A stretch of DNA of 37,876 nt from contig JAKSNA010000025.1 in NCBI GenBank assembly GCA_024400295.1, positions 1 through 37,876 on the forward strand. Reading direction: 5' to 3'. Below the pieces are notes generated by a model. The model saw only the letters and a list, made by a program, of their open reading frames with translations. It made no database searches and had not been told where the DNA came from. This document shows positions 24,415-32,152 of this stretch, piece by piece. Origin of the DNA: Bacteroidales bacterium. GTDB lineage: Bacteria > Bacteroidota > Bacteroidia > Bacteroidales > F082. The position numbers and the translations under genes were made by a program. Within the stretch, counting starts at the first letter, position 1, and every line of letters begins with the position of its first letter.

Positions 24415-26109
24415 ATGAAAAGATACATTTTGATAATAACGGCTTTGGGATTGCTGGTGACTTCCTGCAAGAAATTCGGTGACATGAACGTAAACCCGAT
24501 AAGTCCAACAGGAACGGAGATAGGACCGCTGTTCAACGGCGTGGTCTCATCGCTGGCGTACAACGGCAACGAGATGTTCTACCTCGACAATGAGATTTTC
24601 TATCCGGAGACTGAACTCGGCGCGTTGACATCCGACGCGTGGGGCAACTTCCAAATCGGGACACAGGCCGTCTGGGACAACTACTACTACGCCCTCGGAA
24701 ACATACGCGACATAGAAAAACGTTTTGAGGAGAAATGCAAGGACGATCCGGAAATATGCGACAAGGTGAAAGCACAACTCATCGTACTTAAGGCATTTAA
24801 GACATTCAAGGTGACAGACTATTTCGGCGACATCCCTTATTCGGAAGCCGGTAAGATCTGGTACAACACTACCGAGACAAGCAACAAGAAACCGAAGTTC
24901 GACAGTCAGAAGGATATTTACGAGAGCCTTCTCAACGAACTTGTCTGGGCACGCGAGATACTCCTCGAAAACAAGGCCCAGACCGACCTCGGCAATGACT
25001 TCTTCAGTCTCGGAGTTTACGACGTGCTTTATGCCAATAATTATGAAAAATGGGCTAAGATAGCCAACTCGTTGATACTGAAGCATGGCCTGAGAATGTA
25101 TGACAAAAACTCAGCGTTTGCCGACCCGTTGCTGAAGGACGCTTTCAACAAGCCCGTCATCGATGACTACTGGTGCGGCAGCGGCGGTTTCATGCTCTGG
25201 CCGATGACGCTGAACAACAGCGTCGGCGACGTAAACTGGAGTTTCCGCGAGCACCGCAACCTCCGCATGGGCGAGACCGTCTTCGCACAGATGTCATCAT
25301 CCTACGACCCGACAGGCGAAGACATCTTCGACCTCCGTGCATATATCTTCTTCGACACCAACCACAAGACCGACGAGTTCCCGCAGGGAGCATGGAGAGG
25401 CTTCCCGCAGATGAAAGACGCATCGACACCGACAGAAGGCGGCACACCATACGAACGCACACGCGACCAGAACTACGCCTTTAAAGGTCCCGGATGCCTC
25501 TATTCACCTTTCAACTATTACCTCATCAGAGACAACAGCGACCAGATCGGCTTCATCCCGAGGATTTTGATGAGCGCGGCAGAAGTCTGTTTCATCAAAG
25601 CCGAAATGGCTTTCAGAAATATCGTCTCCATCTCAGAAATGGAATCGCATCAATTGATTGTGAGCGGCATCACAAACTCGTATTACATCTGGCTGCAGCT
25701 GCATTCAGATGCGACAGTCCAATATAATCCCGTCTGGAAATACACCTACCCGGCATTGGCAGACGCACTGCAATCAGTAGATTTCTATTCAGTCGCCAGC
25801 TCGTACGCCTCACAGATTCTGAATCGAGTCCTTTACCCAGTTCCCGGAATCAACCCCCCACCTGAGGATTGCATCAAAGTCATCCATCAGCAGCGTTGGC
25901 TCGACCTGTTCCGTCAGCCTGGTGAGGCATGGTGCCTCGCACGCCGCGGCATGGACACGCCTACAACCACCAACCACCAGAAACTCACATACTACCGCCT
26001 GCCATATCCTCCAACCGAGGTGACATATAACTATGACAATTATATCAAACAGGTCGGAAAGATGTCGAACGGCGACACAAAATACACCAAAGTATGGTGG
26101 ATGGAGTGA
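24415..26109 (+). CDS. SusD/RagB-like outer-membrane lipoprotein (SusD-like 2 type)
   Basis: 564 residues with a lipobox at LLVTSC, lipidated Cys at residue 18. The mature start, KKFGDMNVNPISPT, and GALTSDAWGNFQIGTQAVWDNYYYALGNI-type helices fit the SusD-like 2 group. The C-terminal WLDLFRQPGEAWCLARRGMDTP is a typical substrate-binding lid region. It would cap the SusC-like pore and bind ligand at the cell surface. The short gap to susC is filled with purine-rich repeat sequence. Cargo specificity cannot be read from the sequence; the neighbouring enzyme points to N-glycans or glycopeptides. Confidence 0.94.
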   Translation: MKRYILIITALGLLVTSCKKFGDMNVNPISPTGTEIGPLFNGVVSSLAYNGNEMFYLDNEIFYPETELGALTSDAWGNFQIGTQAVWDNYYYALGNIRDIEKRFEEKCKDDPEICDKVKAQLIVLKAFKTFKVTDYFGDIPYSEAGKIWYNTTETSNKKPKFDSQKDIYESLLNELVWAREILLENKAQTDLGNDFFSLGVYDVLYANNYEKWAKIANSLILKHGLRMYDKNSAFADPLLKDAFNKPVIDDYWCGSGGFMLWPMTLNNSVGDVNWSFREHRNLRMGETVFAQMSSSYDPTGEDIFDLRAYIFFDTNHKTDEFPQGAWRGFPQMKDASTPTEGGTPYERTRDQNYAFKGPGCLYSPFNYYLIRDNSDQIGFIPRILMSAAEVCFIKAEMAFRNIVSISEMESHQLIVSGITNSYYIWLQLHSDATVQYNPVWKYTYPALADALQSVDFYSVASSYASQILNRVLYPVPGINPPPEDCIKVIHQQRWLDLFRQPGEAWCLARRGMDTPTTTNHQKLTYYRLPYPPTEVTYNYDNYIKQVGKMSNGDTKYTKVWWME

Positions 26110-26117
26110 GAGTAGAA

Positions 26118-26145
26118 AGTTAAAAGTTAAAAGTTAAAAGTTAAA
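26118..26145. repeat. 7-bp tandem repeat, four copies
   Basis: Four perfect copies of agttaaa in the gap between the SusD-like and PNGase F-like genes. The period is the same as in gactaaa at 16570 and in the heptamers within the epimerase gene. Confidence 0.88.
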
Positions 26146-26154
26146 AGATTAAAG

Positions 26155-28716
26155 ATGAAAAGGACATTATTGACGATGGTCATGATTATGGCGGCCATGG
26201 CGGGATTCTCACAGGTGGAGCATCTGTACGACTTCAACAGCCTCACGGAGGGCACGCAGAACCTCAACGGACAGGACGGCTGGGTGACACATTACCAGAC
26301 CGCCGCCTCGTCGCAGGACTTCAACGTGGCATACACCAGCGACGGACTCATGTCACCTGACGAATCCATCGCGGTGTTCTATCCATACGGCGGCCCGGGC
26401 GTGGGCAGGACAGCGACACACAAGGCGAGCGACAGCTTCGACTTCAACTTCCAGAACGGCGGCATCATCGACCTTGAGTTCGACCTCTGCCGCAACTGGT
26501 GGGGCGCATTTGCCGGCGTGGGCTTCGACTCCGACAACGACGGCAACATCCTCGACGGGATGACCGACGGCGACGGTGGTGTCAGCCTCTGCGTGAAAGG
26601 CTCCGACAACAACGACAACCACCCGATCATCAGATTCCCGTCGGCGACGAGCGTGACATCAGCGTCGTACCAGCAGACTCCAAACTGGGCGCGTTACAAA
26701 CTGTCGTTCGACTTCAACGCCTTCGACGGAGCCGGCTCCGTGACCGTTTTCGTGAAAGAATACATCGACGGTGAAGGCTGGGGCGAATGGCAGCAGATCG
26801 CCGACATGACCGAACTCAACATGGGCCTCACGCCAGGCTCAGGCGACAAGAACGACTACAAGGTCTGGGACGGCATCTATTTCCACTCACAAGGCGGCAC
26901 AGGCGGCTTCGACAACATCCTCGTGCGCCAGATGCCCGACGGAAACGTACAGTACATCAACATGCCTGACATCCCGAAACAGCTGACCATCAACGGACCC
27001 GTCACGCTTCAGGCGACAGCCACATCAGGACTACCGGTGTCGTTTGAATACGTCTCCGGACCGGCGACACTCAATGGAAACATCCTCACACTCACAGGCG
27101 AGACCGGCGAAGTGAAAGTCAAGGCGACACAGGGCGGCGACGACACATGGCTGCCCGCGCCCGAAGTCATAAAGACATTCTTGGTCATCGACCCGATGGA
27201 CTACACGCCAACCTACACCATCCGCCGTCCTTACGACGAAAGCATTGTGTATATGCCGGAACTCTCCGACATGGTGATATGCCTCAGCACCTATATCGAA
27301 CACGACGACGCCATTGAGTTTGAGGAGGTGAAAGCCACCATCGACGGCAGCGATGTCATCCTCGGCACCAAATATCCCGATGACCATGACAACGGCTACT
27401 TCTACGGCTACTGGAAACCAGCGTCGTTCGGCAGCCACGACATGAACATCAGCATAACCACGAGCGGCGGGAAGGTCACGACAGACCATATAACATTTGA
27501 AGTGTCAAACACATACGACAACATAAACGTCACCACGATGAACGGTGAACTCGTTGTAACACCAAGCATTTCATCAAATATCAAGGACTATGAGATGCCG
27601 ATGCACGTCGGTGCGTTCGATGACATCACCGCCAGCTACCGGCACAACTGCGTCGGCTCATGCGACCCGTACGACCGCGTGGGCGGCGTGAGGGTACGCA
27701 ACTACCGCGGCGAGTGGATGGAGCTGTTCCGTTACATCAGTCCGTTCGGAGTGGAATGTGAAGCCAGCCTCGATGTCACCGACTACACCTCGGTGCTTCA
27801 AGGCATCGTTGAGTTTGAACTCTTCTTCGAGTCGTGGAGCGGCGACGGCTACAACCCGACTTTGACCTTCGACATGACAAAAGGCACACCTGATTACAAG
27901 TACGTCAACGTTGATGAAATATGGTATGGCACATTCTCGTTCGGCGACTACGCCAACCAGCAGCCTGTCCCGACAGTCAATTACTTCTTCGACAGCAACA
28001 CGGAGAAAGCGTCAGTCAAGGTGACGACGACGGGCCACAACTGGAGCAGCGGCCAGAACGGAACATACAACACAGGCAACGCCGCCGAGTTCCTCGAAGC
28101 GACACATCACCTCTTCGTTGACAACAACAAAGAGTTTGACCAGCACAACTGGGAGAACTGCAACCCGAACCCATTCGGATGCCAGCCACAGAACGGCACA
28201 TGGACTTACCCGCGTTCCGGCTGGTGCCCGGGCAGCATCGCCATGGTGTGGGACTTCGACATCTCAAGCCACATCAGCAAAGGCTCCGTCAATCTGTTCT
28301 ATCAGTTCGACCCGAATTACATCGACGAGTGCCACCCGAACTACCCTGACTGCGTGAACGGACAGAACGACTGCCCGCTCTGCGATGCCCCCGACAACCC
28401 TATTCTGCGCCTTGCAGGAAAAGTCATCACTTACAGCAATGACATCGAAGTGCTTTCCGATGTCAACGAACAAGTCACGCCGGAAGCATTCAATGTTGAC
28501 ATCTTCCCTAACCCGGCACAGAACCGGCTCAACCTCAACACCGATTACGAGCACGGCAACCTCTGCGTGCTGATCCTCAACGCGCAAGGTCAAATCATGG
28601 CGAACTTCGCCTTCAGCGGAAGCAGAACCATCGACGTGAGCGACTGGACACCGGGTGTTTATTTCGTACAGACATTGGGCGGAACGATGAAGACCCAGAA
28701 AGTCGTCATCAAGTAG
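26155..28716 (+). CDS. Secreted peptide-N-glycosidase F homologue with T9SS sorting domain
   Basis: 853 residues, predicted to cleave the glycosylamine bond of Asn-linked glycans outside the cell. After a signal peptide (about 1-19) comes a jelly-roll-like N-terminal region (about 22-262) and two Ig-like segments (about 268-345 and 350-452). The two-domain PNGase F core follows (about 455-762). Aligned by eye to flavobacterial PNGase F, the acidic residues Asp60, Glu118 and Glu206 correspond to Asp507 (CDPYDRV), Glu559 (FFESW) and Glu645 (NAAEF). TPDYKY and RSGWCPG are also shared. The cysteines flanking Glu206 are missing. The last 75 residues (DIFPNPAQNRL..VVIK) are a type A T9SS sorting domain. 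It is the third gene of the SusCD operon. Confidence 0.88.
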   Translation: MKRTLLTMVMIMAAMAGFSQVEHLYDFNSLTEGTQNLNGQDGWVTHYQTAASSQDFNVAYTSDGLMSPDESIAVFYPYGGPGVGRTATHKASDSFDFNFQNGGIIDLEFDLCRNWWGAFAGVGFDSDNDGNILDGMTDGDGGVSLCVKGSDNNDNHPIIRFPSATSVTSASYQQTPNWARYKLSFDFNAFDGAGSVTVFVKEYIDGEGWGEWQQIADMTELNMGLTPGSGDKNDYKVWDGIYFHSQGGTGGFDNILVRQMPDGNVQYINMPDIPKQLTINGPVTLQATATSGLPVSFEYVSGPATLNGNILTLTGETGEVKVKATQGGDDTWLPAPEVIKTFLVIDPMDYTPTYTIRRPYDESIVYMPELSDMVICLSTYIEHDDAIEFEEVKATIDGSDVILGTKYPDDHDNGYFYGYWKPASFGSHDMNISITTSGGKVTTDHITFEVSNTYDNINVTTMNGELVVTPSISSNIKDYEMPMHVGAFDDITASYRHNCVGSCDPYDRVGGVRVRNYRGEWMELFRYISPFGVECEASLDVTDYTSVLQGIVEFELFFESWSGDGYNPTLTFDMTKGTPDYKYVNVDEIWYGTFSFGDYANQQPVPTVNYFFDSNTEKASVKVTTTGHNWSSGQNGTYNTGNAAEFLEATHHLFVDNNKEFDQHNWENCNPNPFGCQPQNGTWTYPRSGWCPGSIAMVWDFDISSHISKGSVNLFYQFDPNYIDECHPNYPDCVNGQNDCPLCDAPDNPILRLAGKVITYSNDIEVLSDVNEQVTPEAFNVDIFPNPAQNRLNLNTDYEHGNLCVLILNAQGQIMANFAFSGSRTIDVSDWTPGVYFVQTLGGTMKTQKVVIK

Positions 28717-28741
28717 AAAGCTGACGTTTTTTGTAAAATAT

Positions 28742-28780
28742 CAATACCACGCTGGGTTTTCAGTGTGGTATTGTTGTCTT
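28742..28780 (+). terminator. Terminator of the SusCD-PNGase operon
   Basis: A 13-bp hairpin (CAATACCAC.CTG paired with CAG.GTGGTATTG, one G-U pair) with a GGTTTT loop, followed by TTGTCTTTT. It starts 26 bases past the stop codon. The same stem could also serve the convergent lipocalin gene, though its U-tract on that strand is weaker. Confidence 0.82.
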
Positions 28781-28787
28781 TTGGCTG

Positions 28788-29315
28788 TCATCTTTGCTCC
28801 ACCCAGATAAGCTTGTCGGTGTCATAACCGCGTGTTCTTGCACTGTTGAGCAGGAAATCCAAATCTTCGTGCGACAATTCTGGCGTGCGGCTCAGAATCC
28901 AGAGATAACTGTCTGACTTGCTGCCTATCAGCGCATAGCGGTAATCAGGCGCAAGCTCAAGGACATTGTATTCGGAATAGAAATTCAGGAAGAACGACAC
29001 TTTCAGTTTGCCCGGCACGTTGTCGTCGGGACGATAGGCTTTGCCCACCGACTCCTTGAATTTCCCGTCGAGGCTTTTCCTGTAGCCAGTGTTGGTCACC
29101 TTCACCTTGCCGTTAGGTTGAAGCTCGTAGTGAGCCATGCAGCCCACGAGTCCGCGTTCGAAGCTGTGGTCGAAGCGTGCGATTTCGTACCACGGCCCCA
29201 TATAACGCTCGATGTCGAGTTGCTTTACCGTTGTCGTGACAATTTCAGTGTGCTTGCATGAGAACAAGCTGAAGAGCATGATGCCGCTCAAAAATGGGAT
29301 GATTTTCTTTTTCAT
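28788..29315 (-). CDS. Lipocalin-family outer-membrane lipoprotein (Blc-like)
   Basis: 175 residues from the preferred ATG at 29315; an ATG 14 codons earlier adds a polar stretch before the signal peptide. The lipobox is LFSLFSC. The lipocalin GxW motif appears in IERYMGPWYEIARFDHSFERG, followed by VTNTGYRKSLDGKFKE, SFFLNFYSEYNVLEL, YALIGSKSDSYLWILSRTPEL and the ending ARTRGYDTDKLIWVEQ, a close match to bacterial Blc proteins. Blc binds lysophospholipids or fatty acids at the outer membrane during envelope stress. It is monocistronic and convergent with the PNGase operon. Confidence 0.93.
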   Translation of the reverse strand: MKKKIIPFLSGIMLFSLFSCKHTEIVTTTVKQLDIERYMGPWYEIARFDHSFERGLVGCMAHYELQPNGKVKVTNTGYRKSLDGKFKESVGKAYRPDDNVPGKLKVSFFLNFYSEYNVLELAPDYRYALIGSKSDSYLWILSRTPELSHEDLDFLLNSARTRGYDTDKLIWVEQR

Positions 29316-29524
29316 AACTGTAATTATTGGTTGGTAAAATTGTTGTTTCAGAGGCATAACAACAAAGCCAACGGATTGTTCATTGGCTGAACGAGTATCA
29401 GGAAATTGTAAATGTTTGAATGTTTTTTACGGTTAATCAGAATTTTTTTAAAGATAATTAATACTGTCCGAAATAAACTTCAAAAAAAATTAAGACGCTA
29501 TTAATTTTTTATAAAAATTATTTT
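29316..29524. other. AT-rich gap before the candidate structured RNA
   Basis: About 210 bases without a gene, marking the sharp change from the GC-balanced left part of the window to AT-rich sequence. A weak hairpin (GCCAA/TTGGC near 29369) is the only structure seen. This may be the junction of an acquired island. Confidence 0.5.
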
Positions 29525-29532
29525 TATTTTTG
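29525..29532 (+). promoter_or_regulatory. -7 box for the structured RNA
   Basis: TATTTTTG, a match to the Bacteroidota -7 consensus, lies immediately before the GC-rich structured segment. It predicts a 5' end near 29538. The -33 region is not clear. Confidence 0.5.
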
Positions 29533-29854
29533 CAGTCGCTTAGCCAGCCCGAGGCCTGGTTTTCAGGGATTACGTTTTTGGAAACAGGATGCTGGGTTGG
29601 GTGGGCAGACATAATGAAGACGTTACTTGACGTTTATCTTCTGAGTTCAAACTTGGCAGTTTAAAACCTTATGGAAGAGACGGCAACGGAGCGTCCACTG
29701 GTGGTGACGATTCGGTCGTCCGCGCTTATTGCAGGCGTGGAGTTTATCCGTATATCATCCCTGACGTGGGCTGGCGGCGTTGCTTATCCTATAAGGTTGG
29801 CAGCCAAGGCCAGAACTCAGGATGAGCAAGGGTAAAGCTCCCACGTCTTTTTTT
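29533..29854 (+). ncRNA. Candidate structured RNA or leader of about 320 nt upstream of the GTPase operon
   Basis: A GC-rich block in AT-rich surroundings, bounded by a -7 box and a terminator-like end. Stems found by eye: 29544-29550 with 29594-29600; 29616-29620 with 29637-29641; GACGA-TTCGG-TCGTC at 29706-29720; a nested arm between CTGGC (29771-29775) and GCCAG (29809-29813) containing CCTATAAGG. A perfect 8-bp closing stem GACGTGGG (29763-29770) / CCCACGTC (29840-29847) runs into seven Ts. I checked for RNase P, tmRNA, 6S and SRP signatures and saw none. It could be an independent small RNA (a Bacteroidales-specific RNA family is possible) or a cis leader that attenuates the operon 50 bases downstream. 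Short ORFs overlap it and are discounted. Confidence 0.6.
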
Positions 29855-29906
29855 GTATTTACTCGGAAAGGGGTGCGCCGAGGGGGAAAAAGAAAAAAAG
29901 TGTATT

Positions 29907-30005
29907 ATGAACGGAGAATTTAAGCAGTGCCCCAATGGACATTATTATCAAGGCGAAGTTTGCCCTTATTGCAAGACGGACAAACACAAAGGAAATGTAA
30001 CCTGA
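29907..30005 (+). CDS. 32-residue zinc-ribbon miniprotein
   Basis: A short ORF, MNGEFKQCPNGHYY followed by QGEVCPYCKT and a basic tail. Cys8, His12 (or a nearby residue), Cys19 and Cys22 would bind one zinc. The CPNGHYY-x(n)-CPxC signature is the zinc ribbon known from the N-termini of FHA, TerY-like and other conflict-system proteins in Bacteroidota, here as a free-standing peptide. It starts about 50 bases after the RNA's terminator-like end and 47 bases before the four-TM gene. A purine-rich tract (gggggaaaaagaaaaaaag) precedes the ATG. The conserved motif makes a chance ORF unlikely; its role as an adaptor is inferred. Confidence 0.72.
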   Translation: MNGEFKQCPNGHYYQGEVCPYCKTDKHKGNVT

Positions 30006-30052
30006 AATCGTGGTTATAAAATTTAGTTTAACTTAGTAAACATTAAAAAATA

Positions 30053-31126
30053 ATGAATATGAATAATTTTAATTTTGGCAGATTTTTCTCGTTTCTCGCA
30101 TTCTTTGCTTTTGCCGCTGTAAGTTGTTGGGCAACTGCTGAATCGTTGTATTTAAGTTTAGATGTGCCTTTGGCTGTATGCTATGTGATTTCTATTGGTT
30201 TCTTTATTGTGGCATCAATAGGAAGTGTATTAATTGTAAAGGGGCTTAATCCTAACACTTCGGTGGAGAACCCTGCATTGTATGTTTGGGGAGGAATCTT
30301 TATGGTTATTGCTTTTTGGCTGTTGTGTAGTATGCCTACAAATACGCACACATTTGTGTATAGAGATAAGGTTGTGGGTGTAGTTACTAAGGATGTAGAT
30401 CAAACATTGGGGTATTTGATTCAATTACAGAACAATGACTTTCAAGAAGAAGATATAAAAAAAGCACAAAAAAAATTAGAGTCAGAAGTCGGTTCTGCAT
30501 TACGAAATTTATGTGATGAGATTCGGAATCCGCTTAATCCTGGTTTTGGAAAATCTGCTCGCGAAAAACTGAATGATTTATCTCTTGTTTTAGGAGTTCC
30601 TATTGCAGAAACAACCATAGGAGCACGTTCGTCTTTATCATCCAAAGAACGCGAAGAATTAATAAATAGAATACAGACTCGAGTAAATGAAGAATTGAAT
30701 CAAAAGAAACAGGAGATTCGGGAAATGTTAACAGCGGCTAAAACCGAAAATTTTCGTAGGGATGCCAATAATCAGATAGCAAACCTTAGGGGAATACAAT
30801 ACTACATTGAAGTTGATTCTATTGATTATTATAATCGTGATATGATGAGGGATATTAAAAAGAAATTATATCATAGTTATGGCACAATCAGTACATATCG
30901 TTCTTTCGTGTCATTTGATTCTCCAGAAGATAAATATGATTATACTCGCGAAAATATTGTGACGAAAGTTGATGGAATAACTAGTGTGTTTAATGTATGG
31001 AAGGATATTTTTGAAGGAAAATATAATGGCCATGGGCTTTGGTATTGGATTGTATTATCCATATTAGTGGATATAGCCGCATTTGTTTTCTTTGATATAG
31101 CTTTTGCAAAAAGTGATGAAGATTGA
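30053..31126 (+). CDS. Four-TM protein with large periplasmic coiled region
   Basis: 357 residues of no family I recognise. Hydrophobic segments lie at about 10-27, 38-63, 78-94 and 328-352. Positive charges between TM2 and TM3 suggest N-in/C-in topology, placing residues 95-327 in the periplasm. That loop is mostly helical and charged (KKAQKKLESEVGSALRNL; SSKEREELINRIQTRVNEEL) with coiled-coil potential around 130-235. It is the first large gene of a six-gene run with gaps of 6-30 bases. It is likely the membrane scaffold of the system. The start could also be the third codon Met. Confidence 0.8.
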   Translation: MNMNNFNFGRFFSFLAFFAFAAVSCWATAESLYLSLDVPLAVCYVISIGFFIVASIGSVLIVKGLNPNTSVENPALYVWGGIFMVIAFWLLCSMPTNTHTFVYRDKVVGVVTKDVDQTLGYLIQLQNNDFQEEDIKKAQKKLESEVGSALRNLCDEIRNPLNPGFGKSAREKLNDLSLVLGVPIAETTIGARSSLSSKEREELINRIQTRVNEELNQKKQEIREMLTAAKTENFRRDANNQIANLRGIQYYIEVDSIDYYNRDMMRDIKKKLYHSYGTISTYRSFVSFDSPEDKYDYTRENIVTKVDGITSVFNVWKDIFEGKYNGHGLWYWIVLSILVDIAAFVFFDIAFAKSDED

Positions 31127-31156
31127 TAATTAGAAAATAACTTAAATAATAATAAT

Positions 31157-32146
31157 ATGTCTACTTTACAAGCAAAAAATCAAGATGAAGAATTTACCTT
31201 GGGTGGTTCTAATTATGATGGAGATTTTAATCCGAATTCAAGTAAGCCAAAACCTCCTATCCAAACACCCATTGATGTTGATGATGAAACATACAGCGAT
31301 GAAGAAAAAGTCGATGTGAATAAAATAAGAGTTCGTGTTGATGACCCATCTCCTCTTGTGCTTCTTTTTGGTCCTAAAGGATCTGGCAAAACGATGGCAT
31401 TGGTACGTCTTACTCGTTATTTAGAGGATCAGGGTTATCAATTGGAACCATATCGTATATTTCGTCCATCACATGATAAACATTATCAAAAAATATGTAA
31501 TAGTTATAAAAGTTTGTGCTATAGCAATTATGCTCCTGGAGGAAACGATGTGATAAATTTTATGTTGGTTAAAGTACTTGATAAATATGGCCGCACAATA
31601 TGTCAAATATTAGAGGCCCCAGGTGAGCATTATTTTGATGCGAGGTTTCCGAATAAACCATTCCCAACGTATATACAACAGATTATAGCGCAAAATATGA
31701 GTAATAAACGTATTTGGGCTTTTATCGTTCAAAAAGGCTGGAATCCAGACAAAGAGACAAATGCGAATGGAGAGGATATAGATTCTGAAATGATTCAGAC
31801 ACAATATGTTCAAAGAGTACAACAAATTCATTCAACTAGACGTGATAGAGCAATTTTTATTTGTCATAAAGTAGATGAGAATAAAGAAAGTACATTGTTT
31901 ATTGGTGATAGGCCTAATACGAAAAGATTTAAACATGATATAAGATACCAATATAGAGGCATATTCAATAATTGGAAGAATACCAATCCTTTAACGAAAT
32001 GGTTTAAACCGGAAAAATTCCTATTTGTCCCATTTTCTGCAGGTGCTTTTACAACAGAAGAGAGTGGCAGGCAGCAGTATATCACGGGGGATGATTGGTA
32101 TCCTCGCATGTTGTGGAAAGCAATAATAAAACAATTAAAAAATTAA
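31157..32146 (+). CDS. TRAFAC-like P-loop GTPase of a conflict-type system
   Basis: 329 residues. A disordered acidic N-terminus of about 60 residues precedes a nucleotide-binding domain. G1/Walker A GPKGSGKT is at 72-79, a G3-like EAPGE at 153-157 replaces the usual DxxG, G4 HKVD is at 237-240 after the strand RAIFIC, and a G5-like SAG is at 294-296. No TM segment is seen, so it is cytosolic. The style recalls the GTPases (including double-GTPase types) described at the core of NTP-dependent bacterial conflict systems; that link is from memory. It lies six bases before the first of two proteins sharing an N-terminal domain, which may be its effectors or regulators. Confidence 0.75.
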   Translation: MSTLQAKNQDEEFTLGGSNYDGDFNPNSSKPKPPIQTPIDVDDETYSDEEKVDVNKIRVRVDDPSPLVLLFGPKGSGKTMALVRLTRYLEDQGYQLEPYRIFRPSHDKHYQKICNSYKSLCYSNYAPGGNDVINFMLVKVLDKYGRTICQILEAPGEHYFDARFPNKPFPTYIQQIIAQNMSNKRIWAFIVQKGWNPDKETNANGEDIDSEMIQTQYVQRVQQIHSTRRDRAIFICHKVDENKESTLFIGDRPNTKRFKHDIRYQYRGIFNNWKNTNPLTKWFKPEKFLFVPFSAGAFTTEESGRQQYITGDDWYPRMLWKAIIKQLKN

Positions 32147-32152
32147 TACAAA

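Noticed and set aside
29316..29357. Earlier start for the lipocalin
   Set aside because: It adds 14 polar residues before the basic start of a lipoprotein signal peptide.
29533..29854. RNase P RNA, tmRNA, 6S or SRP RNA
   Set aside because: The diagnostic blocks I know (such as GGAAAGUCC for RNase P or the CCA-ended acceptor of tmRNA) are absent.
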